Notes: generated by a model from the sequence alone, not told the origin. Counted from the stretch's first letter, positions 24,493 through 33,967 are shown. The stretch: 64,000 nt of DNA from Nakamurella flava (GCF_005298075.1 NZ_SZZH01000007.1:1-64000), one strand, 5' to 3'. A program made the numbers and translations.

Positions 24493-25634
24493 GAGGCGGC
24501 CCGCAGCCCGGGGAGTTCGCCCGCGGCGACGGCCAGCCCGTCGACGGTGACGGTGCCGGTCACCAGGTAGGAGCCGCGGCCGCGGACGTCGGAGGTGAGC
24601 AGATAGCCGAGCGGGCCGGTGGCCAGGCGGACGCCGAGGTCGTCGCGGATCGTCGTCGGGTCGAGGTCGGCGGCGCGCGACAGATCACGGGCCAGGCCGC
24701 CGGGGAGCGGCACGACGGCCAGCGCCGTGACCCCCCGGCCGTAGAGGGCGACGGTGTCCGGGGTGTCGGCGTCGGCGCGCCGGGGCAGCCCGGCCAGCGT
24801 GTCGGGGAGGTCGATCAGCGGCAGCCGCCGGGCCGCCTCGGACAGCACCTCGGAGGTCCCGCCGGTGCGGACCCGGGCGGTGGCCGGGGGGCGGAACGTG
24901 GTGATGTCGGTCGTCGGGACCGCGAGATCGACTGCGGTGAGCCGGGTGTCGAGCGCCGGCAGATCCGTGTCGCGGCCGACGACCTGGACGCCCAGCGGGA
25001 GCCCGGTGTCGGCGTCGACCCACACGTCGACCCGGGCGACCGAGGACACCTCGGCGGCGGGGGTGATGCTGATGCCCAACCCGGTGCGCCCGGCGATCCG
25101 GGCGGCTCCGGTGCGGCTGAGCTCGGACGGGTCGGCTTCGGACAGCAGGCGGCGGCCCAGGGTGCCGGGCAGCAGGTCGGGGGCGGTGGGGATGTCCAGG
25201 CCGGACCCGCCCGAGTCGGTGCGGGTGGCCCGGTTGTCCTCGTACTCCCACACCCAACGGCCGGCGGCGTCGGTGTACGTGTCGGTCTCGCCGGTGCTGG
25301 TGAGCACGTCGACCCGGTGCTCGTCACCGGACCGCCACCACACCCGCATCGTGGTGCGCGAGCTGAGGAGGTCGGCGACGGTGGCCGAGTCGGCCTGGGC
25401 GGTGGCGGCGTCGAGTTCGTCGGCGGCCGGGAGGGCGAGGGTGCCGACGGATTCGGCGGCCCCGGAGAACGGGACGTCGACGCTGGCCAGGGCGGCCTCG
25501 CGCAGCTGCGCGGCGGACCGGTCGGCCTGGTCGGTGGCCGGCCACACGCCCGACACGACCGGGATGGCCACCAGGACGGCCAGGACGGCGGCCACGACGG
25601 CCCACCGCCGCGCGGTGCCGTCCGTCCGTCGCAT
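24489..25634 (-). CDS. Membrane-anchored LolA/RseB-like protein
   Basis: This 381-residue protein starts with a basic stretch and a hydrophobic helix (WAVVAAVLAVLVAIPVVSGVW), so it is exported and probably anchored. The exported part has the strands and spacing of a LolA/RseB-like fold: WWRSGDEHRVDVLTSTGETDT, then WVWEYEDNRATRT, a linker with RIAGRTGLGISITP, and VARVDVWVDADTGLPLGVQV. Such proteins bind lipids or lipoproteins. It is translationally coupled to an ABC exporter, suggesting a substrate-handling partner. The ATG at 25634 follows GGTGGAG. The family assignment is moderate. Confidence 0.6.
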   Translation of the reverse strand: MRRTDGTARRWAVVAAVLAVLVAIPVVSGVWPATDQADRSAAQLREAALASVDVPFSGAAESVGTLALPAADELDAATAQADSATVADLLSSRTTMRVWWRSGDEHRVDVLTSTGETDTYTDAAGRWVWEYEDNRATRTDSGGSGLDIPTAPDLLPGTLGRRLLSEADPSELSRTGAARIAGRTGLGISITPAAEVSSVARVDVWVDADTGLPLGVQVVGRDTDLPALDTRLTAVDLAVPTTDITTFRPPATARVRTGGTSEVLSEAARRLPLIDLPDTLAGLPRRADADTPDTVALYGRGVTALAVVPLPGGLARDLSRAADLDPTTIRDDLGVRLATGPLGYLLTSDVRGRGSYLVTGTVTVDGLAVAAGELPGLRAAS

Positions 25635-25669
25635 GATCTCCACCGTACGGACGGCCCCTGGGGACGAAG

Positions 25670-27319
25670 TCAGGCCGGGATCGCCGCCGGCCGCCGGGCC
25701 GCCCGCCGTTCGCGCTGCACGGCCGGGTCGGCCACCGGGGCCGAGGCCAGCAGGGTCCGGGTGTAGGAGTCGGTCGGGTGGCGCAGGATCTCGTCGCGGG
25801 TGCCCTGCTCGACGATCCGCCCCTGATGCAGCACGACGACGCGGTCGCAGAGCTGGTCGACGACGGCGAGGTCGTGGGTGATGAACAGGCACCCGAAGGC
25901 GAACTGGTCCTGCAGGTCGGCCAGCAGCTCCAGCACGGTGGCCTGCACGGACACGTCCAGCGCCGAGGTGGGCTCGTCGGCCAGCAGCAGCCGGGGCCGC
26001 AGGCTGACGGCCCGGGCGATGGCCACCCGTTGGCGCTGTCCACCGGACAGCTCGTGCGGGTAGCGGGCCGCCCAGTTCGCCGGCAACCGCACCGCCTCGA
26101 GCAGGTCGCCGACCCGTTCCTCGAGTCGCCGACCCCGCACGCCCTCGTGGACGAGCAACGGTTCGCCGATGGACTGGCCGACCGTGTACCGGGGGTTCAA
26201 TGCGGCGGCCGGGTTCTGGAAGACGGTGCCGATGCCGCGGCGGGCGGCGCGCAGGGCGGCCCCCCGCAACCCGAGCAGATCGGTGCCGCCGAGGACGATG
26301 CGGCCGGCGGTGACCGGGGCCAGGCCGATGACGGCCCGCCCGATGGTGCTCTTGCCCGAGCCGGATTCACCGACCAGGCCGACGATCTCGCCGGCCGCGA
26401 TGCCGAGGTCGACGCCGCGGACGGCGGGGACCGTGCGGCGGCGGGTCGTGTAGGTGACTTCCAGGTCGGCGATCTCGAGCACCGGCGTCCCGGCCGCGGC
26501 CTGGGTCCCGGTGCTCTCGGTGTTCTCACTATCCACGCGGGGAACGGCGGCCAGCAGCATGCGGGTGTAGTCGGCCTGGGGGTCGGCGAACAGCCGGGTG
26601 GCCGGCGCCTGCTCCACCACCCGGCCGTGCCGCAGCACGACGACCCGGTCGGCCACGTCGGCGACCACCCCCATGTCGTGGGTGATGAGCAGCACCGTCA
26701 TCCCGAGGCGTTCACGCAGACCCACGACCACGTCGAGGATCTCCTGCTGCACGGTGACGTCGAGGGCGGTGGTGGGTTCGTCGGCGATGAGCACGTCGGG
26801 TTCCCCGGCCAGCGCCATGGCGATCATGATCCGTTGGCACTGGCCACCGGAGAACTGGTGCGGATAGTCCTTGACCCGCAGGGCGGGCTGCGGGATGCCG
26901 ACCAGCTCCAGGAGTTCCACGGCGCGTTCCTTCGCCGCCGCCCCGGACAGGTCCGGGTGATGCGCCCGCACGGTCTCCACCAGTTGCGCGCCGACGGTGA
27001 ACACCGGGTCCAGCGCTCCGGACGGATCCTGGAAGATCACCGCGATCCGCTTGCCCCGGATGCGGCGCAGGGCCGCCTCGTCCAACCCGACCAGGTCGAC
27101 CCCGTCGAGCAGGATGTGGCCGTCGACGACGGCGGTGGGCGGCAGCAACCGCACCGCGGACAGCGCGGTGACGGTCTTGCCGGAACCGGATTCACCCACC
27201 AGGGCGACGATCTCGCCGCGTTCGACGTCGATGTCGACCCCGTGCACGACGGTGGTCGAGGTCTTCCCCCGGCGGAACGCGATCGTCAGGTCACGGAAGC
27301 TGAGCAGAGGGGCGGTCAC
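25670..27319 (-). CDS. Fused oligopeptide ABC ATPase (DppD-DppF)
   Basis: This 549-residue protein contains two complete ABC domains of the Opp/Dpp type. The first has GESGSGKTVTALS, FSGGQCQRIMIAMALA and IADEPTTALDVT; the second has GESGSGKSTIGRAV, LSGGQRQRVAIARAV and LADEPTSALDVS. One polypeptide therefore supplies both ATPases of a peptide importer. It overlaps the GbsR gene by 4 bp and belongs with the permeases and binding protein upstream. It probably energises uptake of oligopeptides or related solutes. Confidence 0.92.
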   Translation of the reverse strand: MTAPLLSFRDLTIAFRRGKTSTTVVHGVDIDVERGEIVALVGESGSGKTVTALSAVRLLPPTAVVDGHILLDGVDLVGLDEAALRRIRGKRIAVIFQDPSGALDPVFTVGAQLVETVRAHHPDLSGAAAKERAVELLELVGIPQPALRVKDYPHQFSGGQCQRIMIAMALAGEPDVLIADEPTTALDVTVQQEILDVVVGLRERLGMTVLLITHDMGVVADVADRVVVLRHGRVVEQAPATRLFADPQADYTRMLLAAVPRVDSENTESTGTQAAAGTPVLEIADLEVTYTTRRRTVPAVRGVDLGIAAGEIVGLVGESGSGKSTIGRAVIGLAPVTAGRIVLGGTDLLGLRGAALRAARRGIGTVFQNPAAALNPRYTVGQSIGEPLLVHEGVRGRRLEERVGDLLEAVRLPANWAARYPHELSGGQRQRVAIARAVSLRPRLLLADEPTSALDVSVQATVLELLADLQDQFAFGCLFITHDLAVVDQLCDRVVVLHQGRIVEQGTRDEILRHPTDSYTRTLLASAPVADPAVQRERRAARRPAAIPA

Positions 27320-27867
27320 GACGATCTCTCCGTCTCGGCCGGTGCCGGCTCGGTGTCCACGAGCGGCGGGACGTGGGAGTGCAGGTGGCGGCGCCAGTCC
27401 CGCAACATCTGCGCGTTGTAGGTGCCGAGCCAGCGCATGTACTCGCGGGCCACGAGCACCCGGTGCCGGGCCGGCGCGTTGAGCGGCAACCGGTCTCCGG
27501 CCTGGTCGAGGACGGATTCCATGCGGAACACCCAGCGGCGTTCCCCGGACAGGAACCCGCCCCAGACGTCGTCGTCGGCGGCGAAGTAGTGGGAACGGTC
27601 GCCGGGCAGGCGATGTCGGCGGATGAAGCCGAGGGCGACCATGTTGCGGGTGGCCATCGACACCGCACCGGTGGCGATCCCCAGGGCCTGGGCCAGTTCC
27701 CCGGACGACACCAGCGGGGCGGACGTGACGAGCAGGTAGGCCATCACCCGGCCCTCCATGCGGCCGTAACCGCCGTCGTACCAGTTCTCGGCAAAATCTT
27801 CGATGAACGCCCGCATCTCCTCGGTGAGCGGCTCCGGCGGCGTGCTGCCGTGCTCCTCGTCGACCAT
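27316..27867 (-). CDS. GbsR/MarR-family transcriptional regulator
   Basis: This 183-residue regulator has a GbsR/MarR winged helix: MEGRVMAYLLVTSAPLVSSG, then ELAQALGIATGAVSMATRNMVALGFIRR at about residues 35-75, followed by a helical dimerisation part. The ATG at 27867 has AGGAGG eight bases upstream; an alternative ATG at 27894 overlaps the serine hydrolase stop as ATGA. It is embedded in the peptide-importer operon, so it probably controls it. The perfect palindrome at 33093-33108 is a candidate site. Confidence 0.85.
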   Translation of the reverse strand: MVDEEHGSTPPEPLTEEMRAFIEDFAENWYDGGYGRMEGRVMAYLLVTSAPLVSSGELAQALGIATGAVSMATRNMVALGFIRRHRLPGDRSHYFAADDDVWGGFLSGERRWVFRMESVLDQAGDRLPLNAPARHRVLVAREYMRWLGTYNAQMLRDWRRHLHSHVPPLVDTEPAPAETERSS

Positions 27868-27890
27868 GAGTGCGCCCTCCTGCGACCCGG

Positions 27891-29399
27891 TCATGGACCG
27901 GGCTCCGTCAGCCGGTCCGATGCGCCCGGTCGGGCTGATCGTCCCATTTGCTCGCGGCGGCGAGCCCGGAAGGCGGCCTCCGGCCAGGTCGTCATGCCGC
28001 CCACCCGCACGTGGTCGACCGCCCCGGCGGCCGGGTCGGCCCCCTCGGACCGGGCGATGAGGACCGGTTCGCCGGCCGATCCGAAACCCGGTCGTTCGGC
28101 CATCCGCAGCCGGTCGGGAGCCTCGACCGTCAGCTCGATCGCGTCGGCGGTGGGATCCTCCTGGTCGGGATGCAGCAACATCAGCCGCCGACCGAGCCGG
28201 GCGACGACGGTCCGTCCGAACCCGGCGGCGGTCCACAGCGGCAGGCCGGCGGGGTCGTCGGCCGGGTCGCTCGGGTCATTGATGGGGGTACGTCGGGCCA
28301 GGTCGATGAGCTTGACGATCCCGACGGCCAGTTCGTGGGCCGGGCCCCGGCTGGCGTTGGTCAGCACGCTCACGACCAGGCCGTCCTGCGGGTCGACGAA
28401 CGTGCGGGTGACGAACCCGGGGAAGCCGCCGCTGTGGCCGACCAGCTTCCGCTCGCCCACGGTGTGCAGTTCCAGGCCGAGGCCGTAGCGGCCCTGTTCG
28501 GTGCCCTCGACGGTGACGATCGACTCGGTGCGCTGCATGAGCCGTTTGTCGCTGTCGTCGAGCAGCCGCTCGTCGCCCATGACGTGGGCGGCGGCGTAGG
28601 CGGACAGGTCCTCCGCGCAGGCGACGAACCCGGTGGCCGCGGCCATCGCCCCGGTGGCCGGGTTGTCCAGGACGAAGTGATGGTCGTCCCCGTCGAGCAG
28701 CAGTGAGTGCCCGGCGGCCAGTTCCCCCGGGTCCGGCCCGTCGGCCCCGCCGAGGTCGGGGTGCACGCGGGGCAGGTCGAGCACGTCGAGGATCTCGGCC
28801 CGCACGGCGTCGGCGAACGGCCGGCCGGTGACGCGCTCGATGACCGCGCCGACCAGCGAGTAGCCGTAGTTGGAGTACTTGAAGTGCAGGTTCCGGTCGA
28901 AACTGGCGGCATCGTCCTGGTGCAGTTCGGCGCCCAGCGCGGCCGCGTCCGGGAACGGGCGCATCAGCTGCCAGTAGTCGCAGTCGTCGCCGTCGCGGAT
29001 GACCCCGCCCTGGTGGCCGAGGAGTTCGCGGACGGTGCGGTCGGCCAGCGGCGTGCCGGCCAGCTCGGGCAGGTGCTGCTCGACGGTGTCGTCCAGGCGC
29101 AACTCGCCCCGGGCCACCAGACGCATGACCGTCGTGGCGGCGAACGTCTTGGAATGCGAGGCGATGCGGAACAGGTGGGCGGTGGTCAGCGGCAGGCTGG
29201 CTTCGGCGTCCGCGGTGCCCAGGGCGCCGCTGATCAGCAGCTCGTCACCGACCCGGACGGCCACCTGAACCCCGGGGGTGCGCAGCATCCGGCGACGGAG
29301 GTCGACCCAGTCCAGGACGAGAGGGCCCAGGCCGCGGATGGTTTCGGCCAGTGGCGGGGAGTCGGCGGCCGGGTCGGCAGCGGCGGTGGTGGTGACCAT
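27891..29399 (-). CDS. Serine hydrolase of the class C beta-lactamase fold
   Basis: This 502-residue protein has the SxxK motif SHSKTFAATTVM near residue 87 and the YxN motif YSNYGYSLVGAVIERVTGRPF, plus a C-terminal HSGGFPGFVTR standing in for KTG. A C-terminal beta-like domain of about 130 residues follows. There is no signal peptide, so it is likely cytoplasmic. Lying between the importer permeases and the ATPase, it may be a peptidase or esterase acting on the imported compound, such as a D-amino-acid peptide. That role is inferred from context only. Confidence 0.85.
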   Translation of the reverse strand: MVTTTAAADPAADSPPLAETIRGLGPLVLDWVDLRRRMLRTPGVQVAVRVGDELLISGALGTADAEASLPLTTAHLFRIASHSKTFAATTVMRLVARGELRLDDTVEQHLPELAGTPLADRTVRELLGHQGGVIRDGDDCDYWQLMRPFPDAAALGAELHQDDAASFDRNLHFKYSNYGYSLVGAVIERVTGRPFADAVRAEILDVLDLPRVHPDLGGADGPDPGELAAGHSLLLDGDDHHFVLDNPATGAMAAATGFVACAEDLSAYAAAHVMGDERLLDDSDKRLMQRTESIVTVEGTEQGRYGLGLELHTVGERKLVGHSGGFPGFVTRTFVDPQDGLVVSVLTNASRGPAHELAVGIVKLIDLARRTPINDPSDPADDPAGLPLWTAAGFGRTVVARLGRRLMLLHPDQEDPTADAIELTVEAPDRLRMAERPGFGSAGEPVLIARSEGADPAAGAVDHVRVGGMTTWPEAAFRARRREQMGRSARPGASDRLTEPGP

Positions 29400-29433
29400 G
29401 GGGTGGGGGATGTCCTTCGTCAGCCGGGGCGGT

Positions 29434-30333
29434 TCAGCGGGAACGGGGGTCGAGGGCGTCGCGCACCATGTCGCCGAGGGCGATGATCGCGATGACGGTG
29501 ACCGACAGGAACAGGCCGGGGAAGAGCAGCATCGACGGGTACTGCTGGAACCGGGCCTGCGCGGAGGCCAGTTGCAGGCCCCAGCTGATCGACGGGGCCT
29601 GCAGTCCGACCCCGAGGAACGTCAGCGTCGACTCGGCCACGATGACGCCGCCGACCAGGATCGTGGCGACGGCGAGGACCGGCCCGATGGTGTTCGGCAG
29701 GACGTAGCAGCGCAGGATCCGACCGGTGGTCAGTCCCATGGCCCGCGCGCACTGCACGTACTCGGCGTCCCGGACCTGGCGGACGGAGCTACGGACCAGC
29801 CGGGCCATCGCCGGCCAGGAGAACAGGGCCAGGACGGCGGACACCACCAGCACGCTGCGGGTGCCGACCGAGTTCAGCACGATGATCGCGCCGAGGATGA
29901 ACGGGAAGCCCAGGAACACGGTGGTGATGCGGCCGAGGACGGCGTCGACCCAGCCGCCGCGGTAGCCGGCGAGCACCCCGACGACCAGGGCGACGGCCAA
30001 CGCGAACGCCGTGGTCAGCAGCCCGATCGACAGGGACGTGCGGGTGCCGTAGACGACGTTGCTCCAGATGTCGCAGCCCTGCAGGTCGGTGCCGAACGGG
30101 TGTCCGGCCCTGGGTGGATCGGCGCTGTCGCTGATGTCGCACGCGTACGGGTCGCCCGCCCCGAAGAGTGCGGCGATGGGGCCGGGGAGGACAGACAGGA
30201 GGGCCAGCACCGTGATCACGGCGACGTACACCCAGAACATCACCCGCCCGCGCAGGCTGGGCCACAGGCCGCGGCGGGCCGCGACGTCCGGTTCCGGCAC
30301 CAGGGCCGGGGCGGTGAGCAGGGGGTCAGTCAC
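29434..30333 (-). CDS. dppC: Oligopeptide ABC permease, DppC type
   Basis: This 299-residue permease has an N-terminal OppC segment (WPSLRGRVMFWVYVAVITVLALL), the GHPFGTDLQGCDIWSNVVYGTRTS loop characteristic of DppC/OppC, and the EAA-type coupling motif in VQCARAMGLTTGRILRCYVLPN. It has six predicted helices. Its GTG start overlaps the end of dppB by 8 bp. With dppB, the binding protein and the fused ATPase it forms a complete importer. Confidence 0.92.
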   Translation of the reverse strand: MTDPLLTAPALVPEPDVAARRGLWPSLRGRVMFWVYVAVITVLALLSVLPGPIAALFGAGDPYACDISDSADPPRAGHPFGTDLQGCDIWSNVVYGTRTSLSIGLLTTAFALAVALVVGVLAGYRGGWVDAVLGRITTVFLGFPFILGAIIVLNSVGTRSVLVVSAVLALFSWPAMARLVRSSVRQVRDAEYVQCARAMGLTTGRILRCYVLPNTIGPVLAVATILVGGVIVAESTLTFLGVGLQAPSISWGLQLASAQARFQQYPSMLLFPGLFLSVTVIAIIALGDMVRDALDPRSR

Positions 30334-31348
30334 GCCGGATCCTCGGGTCGAGCAGGGAGTTGATGACGTCGACCAGCGCGCCGAGCAGCAGGAAGATCAG
30401 GATCAGGGTGGTGGCGACGCTGACGACGGTCGGGCCTTCGTGGTTGCGGATGGCGGTGAACATCAGCCCGCCGATCCCCGGCATGTTGAAGATGCCCTCG
30501 ACGATGATCGCGCCGCCGAGCAGGAAGCCCAGGTTGATGGCCGCGTAGGTGACGACGGGGATGCCGGCGTTGCGCAGGACGTGGATCCCGACGATCCGCC
30601 GGGACGACAGGCCCTTGGCCCGCAGGGTGCGGACGTAATCGGACTGCAGGCTGTCGACGACGCCGCCGCGCATCAGCCGGGAGACCGCGGCCAGCTCGAA
30701 GACGGCCAGGCAGGCGGCGGGCAGGATGAACGCGACCGGCCAGCCGGCGGTGGTGCCGGCGATCGGGAGCCAGCCCCATTTCAGGCCGAGGAAGAACTGG
30801 GCGGCGATGGCCATCACGAAGATCGGGATCGACGAGATCACGATGGTGCCGAAGAGGATGGCGCGGTCGACGGTGCGACCGTGCCGCAGGCCCGCGATCA
30901 GGCCCAGGACGCAGCCGATGACGAGCTGGATGCCCCAGGCGGTGAGGGCCAGCACGATGGTGATGGGCCAGCGGGAGGCCATCTTCTCGCTAACCGGCCG
31001 ACCGGTGAAGTCGGTGCCGAGGTCGCCCTGCAGCAGTCCGCCCAGGTAGTGCAGGTACTGCTGCCACAGCGGGTCGTCCAGGTGGTACCGGGCCCGCAGG
31101 GTGGCGATGACGTTCGCCGGCAACGGCCGGTCGCCGGCGAGCGAGGCGATGGGGTCTCCCCGCAGGGCGAACACCATCGCGTAGATCAGGAAGGTCACGC
31201 CGAGCAGCACGATCACCAGCTCGAGCAGCCGGCGGGCGATGTGGGCCAGCAGCCGCCCGCTCACGATCGAGCGGCGGCGGGCGGGGGCCGACCCGCCCGC
31301 CGGCGTGGGAACACCGGCGGGCGGGAGCTCGGGGGGTGCGACCGTCAC
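30326..31348 (-). CDS. dppB: Oligopeptide ABC permease, DppB type
   Basis: This 340-residue permease has the DppB N-terminal pattern RRLLELVIVLLGVTFLIYAMVF, the periplasmic loop YLHYLGGLLQGDLGTDFTGRPV and the coupling loop YVRTLRAKGLSSRRIVGIHVLRN. The start is the GTG at 31348, which overlaps the binding-protein stop (GTGA). The longer open frame upstream reads an alternative frame of that gene. The first 25 residues are a Pro/Arg-rich cytoplasmic leader. Confidence 0.92.
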   Translation of the reverse strand: MTVAPPELPPAGVPTPAGGSAPARRRSIVSGRLLAHIARRLLELVIVLLGVTFLIYAMVFALRGDPIASLAGDRPLPANVIATLRARYHLDDPLWQQYLHYLGGLLQGDLGTDFTGRPVSEKMASRWPITIVLALTAWGIQLVIGCVLGLIAGLRHGRTVDRAILFGTIVISSIPIFVMAIAAQFFLGLKWGWLPIAGTTAGWPVAFILPAACLAVFELAAVSRLMRGGVVDSLQSDYVRTLRAKGLSSRRIVGIHVLRNAGIPVVTYAAINLGFLLGGAIIVEGIFNMPGIGGLMFTAIRNHEGPTVVSVATTLILIFLLLGALVDVINSLLDPRIRRD

Positions 31349-33015
31349 GCGACGGTGACCTGCGACCAGATCGGCGAACCCTGCGAGGACGGCAGGGCGG
31401 TGACCTTCTCGCTGGTCACGAACATGTACTTCTCGTAGAACATCGGGACGATGGGCAGCTGCTCGGCCAGGGCCTTCTGGGCCTGCTGGTAGTAGTCGAT
31501 GGCCTTGGCCTGATCGACCTGGCCGTCGGCCTTGGCGATGAGGTCCTGGACCTCCTGCGGCTGCAGGGCCGAACAGTTGGTGCACCCACCGCCGCCGCCG
31601 GGCACGAAGAACGCCTTGAGGGTGTTCTGCTGGCTCGGGTACAGGGCGCCCCAGCGGGAGAAGTACGGGCCGTTCAGCTTGGCGTCGCCGCGCAGCTGGG
31701 CGAACTCGGCGAAGTCGGTGGTCGCCTTGGTGGTGACGTTCTCGATGCCGAGGTTCTTGCGGATCTGGTTGGCGTACGCCTTGTACAGGTCGTCCAGGCC
31801 GAAGCCGCCGGGGTAGGTGATCTCCATGTCGCCGGTCCAGCCGCCGGCCGCGGCGAGCAGTTCCTTGGCCTTGTCCGGGTTGTAGGTGCAGGCCTCGCCG
31901 CAGACGCCCTCGGGGGTGCCCGGCTCGGTCGGCGGGGTGAACGAGGTGGCCGGGGTGTAGCGGCCGGCGTAGATGGCCTGGTTCACCGCGTCCCGGTCGA
32001 TGGCCATCGAGATCGCCTGTCGCACGCGGACATCGGAGTACCGGCTGTCCCACGTGGGCAGGCCGAGGAAGGCGATGCCGGGGGCGTCGTTGACGTACAG
32101 CCGGTCACCGAAATCGGTGGCGGCGGAGGCGATCTTGGCCGGGCCGACGCCGACGATGTCGATGTTGCCGGCCTGCGCGTCGGTGTACGCGGTGGTGGTG
32201 TCGGCGTAGATCTTGAAGGTGATGGTTTCGGTCTTGGCCGGGGTGCCGGCGTACTTGTCGTAGGCCTTCAGGACGATGTCCTGGTTCTCGGCGTGCGGCC
32301 CGGTGATCATGTAGGGCCCGTTGCCGATGGGCTGCTTGTTGTAGGCGTCCAGGTCGGTGAACGCGGCCTTGGGCATCGGGAAGAAGCCGGTGACGGCCTG
32401 GCTCAGCTGCAGCGGGAACTGCCCGTCGGGAGCCGACAGCTGCACGGTGAACGTGGTGTCGTCGACGACCTTCAGACCCGACATCTCCTTGGTGGTCGGC
32501 TCGCCCGACGTCGGGTTGAGGTCGGAGTAGCCGACGATCTCGGCCAGCTGGCCCGAGTTCGGCCACGCGTTGGGGCCGTAGGCGGTGGCGTTCCAGGCGT
32601 CGACGTACGACTGCGCGGTGACCGGCTCGCCGTTGTGGAACGTCCAGCCCGGCTTGAGCTTGATGGTCCAGTTGGTCGCGTCGGGGCTCTCGACCGACTC
32701 CGCGGCGGCCATCGTGACCGTGCCGTCGGTGGCGACGTCGGTCAGTGAGGTGAACATCGCCATGTCCTGGTCGTAGGCGGTGATCTGCTTGCCGGGGGTG
32801 AGGTCACCGGGTTCGGTCGTCGCCACGATGTAGGAGCTGCCGGGCACGGTCCCGCTGGGCGCGGCGCTGGAGGCGCCGGCGGCGGTCGCGCTGGACGAGC
32901 TGTCGGTGCCACCGCCGACGGAACAGGCGGTCAACGAGAGCGCGGCCACGGCGAGGCCGGCCGTCAGCAGGTGCAGGCGCCGGAGCCGGTGCTGCGGCCG
33001 GAGGGATCGGGTCAT
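31345..33015 (-). CDS. Peptide ABC transporter substrate-binding lipoprotein
   Basis: This 556-residue family 5 solute-binding protein has a signal peptide with lipobox LTAC (Cys at about residue 31) and a Ser/Ala-rich linker. The SBP_bac_5 core follows: NWTIKLKPGWTFHNGEPVTAQSYVDAWNA and RQAISMAIDRDAVNQAI. It should be tethered outside the membrane and deliver oligopeptides or similar ligands to DppBC. It is the first gene of the minus-strand run, and its upstream region carries a perfect palindrome. Confidence 0.93.
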   Translation of the reverse strand: MTRSLRPQHRLRRLHLLTAGLAVAALSLTACSVGGGTDSSSSATAAGASSAAPSGTVPGSSYIVATTEPGDLTPGKQITAYDQDMAMFTSLTDVATDGTVTMAAAESVESPDATNWTIKLKPGWTFHNGEPVTAQSYVDAWNATAYGPNAWPNSGQLAEIVGYSDLNPTSGEPTTKEMSGLKVVDDTTFTVQLSAPDGQFPLQLSQAVTGFFPMPKAAFTDLDAYNKQPIGNGPYMITGPHAENQDIVLKAYDKYAGTPAKTETITFKIYADTTTAYTDAQAGNIDIVGVGPAKIASAATDFGDRLYVNDAPGIAFLGLPTWDSRYSDVRVRQAISMAIDRDAVNQAIYAGRYTPATSFTPPTEPGTPEGVCGEACTYNPDKAKELLAAAGGWTGDMEITYPGGFGLDDLYKAYANQIRKNLGIENVTTKATTDFAEFAQLRGDAKLNGPYFSRWGALYPSQQNTLKAFFVPGGGGGCTNCSALQPQEVQDLIAKADGQVDQAKAIDYYQQAQKALAEQLPIVPMFYEKYMFVTSEKVTALPSSQGSPIWSQVTVA

Positions 33016-33092
33016 GGGGTGCCTTTCGGAGCGGGCGCGGCTGGGGGAAGCACTGGCGAGACGCAGGGGAGGCGGGCACGAGTATCACAGCT

Positions 33093-33115
33093 TTCAGAAA
33101 TTTCTGAAGAGTCAA
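33093..33115 (-). promoter_or_regulatory. Operator palindrome upstream of the peptide-importer operon
   Basis: TTCAGAAATTTCTGAA (33093-33108) is a perfect 16-bp palindrome 78 bp upstream of the binding-protein ATG, in a locally AT-rich patch. A TTGACT box (minus strand, 33115-33110) abuts it and GATACT lies at 33086-33081, but their spacing (23 bp) is too long for a standard promoter. Length and symmetry fit a MarR-type dimer, and the operon encodes a GbsR/MarR regulator. Confidence 0.5.
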
Positions 33116-33320
33116 AGTGTTGTTTCGTTGCTGTATCGAAAGGGGATGGGCCACCCCATCGGCAACGGACGGGCCGAAACCTCCCGAACAGCTGGTGACC
33201 GGCCCGACCCGAAAGGGTCCAGCCGGGGTTTGAGCCCCGTCCCCACTGGGTCCTGTTCGGTACAGGCGCGACTACGGAAGTCCAACCCGGGCACCGCACC
33301 GCGCCCCCTCGGGAGCTCCC

Positions 33321-33851
33321 ATGAGCAGCAGCAATCTCCTCGTCCGCAGCCTGCACGACGTCGGCCTCGCCTCCTGGTTCGGCGGCTCGCTGATGGGCGC
33401 CATCGGCCTGAACGGGGCGGCCAACCACGTCAGCGACCGCACAGAACGCGCCCCGGTCGCCGCCGCCGGGTGGGCCCGGTGGGCCCCGGTGAACGCCGTC
33501 TCGATCGGCGCCCACCTCGTCGGCGGGATCGGCCTCATCGTCGGCAACCGCAAACGCCTGGGCCACCAGGGCGAGGCCCGCGGCAACACCGTGGTCAAGG
33601 CCGCCCTCACCGGCGTGGCCCTGGCGAGCACCGCCTACAGCGGCGCGCTCGGGGCGAAGGTCGCGGCCCAGTCGCCGTTCCCGGCCGACGGCGGCGTGCT
33701 GCCCGCCTCCGACACCCCGCCCGACGCGACCAAGGTGCTGCAGCAGCTACGCATCGCCCAGTGGGTCACGCCCGTCATCACCGCGGTGTTGCTCGTCCTC
33801 GGCGCCCAGCAGGGCGAACAGCAGCGACCGGGGCGCATCCTGCAGCGCTGA
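33321..33851 (+). CDS. Conserved actinobacterial membrane protein, unknown
   Basis: This 176-residue protein has about four hydrophobic segments: DVGLASWFGGSLMGAIGLN, VNAVSIGAHLVGGIGLIVGN, VKAALTGVALASTAYSG and a C-terminal ITAVLLVLGAQQG. It resembles small multi-pass actinobacterial proteins of unknown role. The ATG follows a GGGAG SD. The 305 bp upstream hold the divergent importer promoter. No function can be assigned. A GC-rich hairpin follows its stop. Confidence 0.65.
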   Translation: MSSSNLLVRSLHDVGLASWFGGSLMGAIGLNGAANHVSDRTERAPVAAAGWARWAPVNAVSIGAHLVGGIGLIVGNRKRLGHQGEARGNTVVKAALTGVALASTAYSGALGAKVAAQSPFPADGGVLPASDTPPDATKVLQQLRIAQWVTPVITAVLLVLGAQQGEQQRPGRILQR

Positions 33852-33865
33852 GCCGCCGACCGCGT

Positions 33866-33885
33866 CCGCCGGCCGTGGCCGGCGG
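33866..33885 (+). terminator. GC-rich terminator hairpin
   Basis: CCGCCGGCC (33866-33874) pairs perfectly with GGCCGGCGG (33877-33885) over a two-base gap, 14 bp after the stop of the preceding gene. No T-run follows. Confidence 0.55.
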
Positions 33886-33967
33886 CGCGTCGCGGTGCCC
33901 GATCGCGCCCGGCCGGGGACGATGCTGCTGACAGCCGTCAGGGCATCCGGTCGGGGACAGGGGATCG

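Noticed and set aside
33081-33115. Standard sigma-70 promoter from TTGACT and GATACT
   Set aside because: The boxes are 23 bp apart, beyond the functional spacing, so I list only the palindrome as a regulatory candidate.
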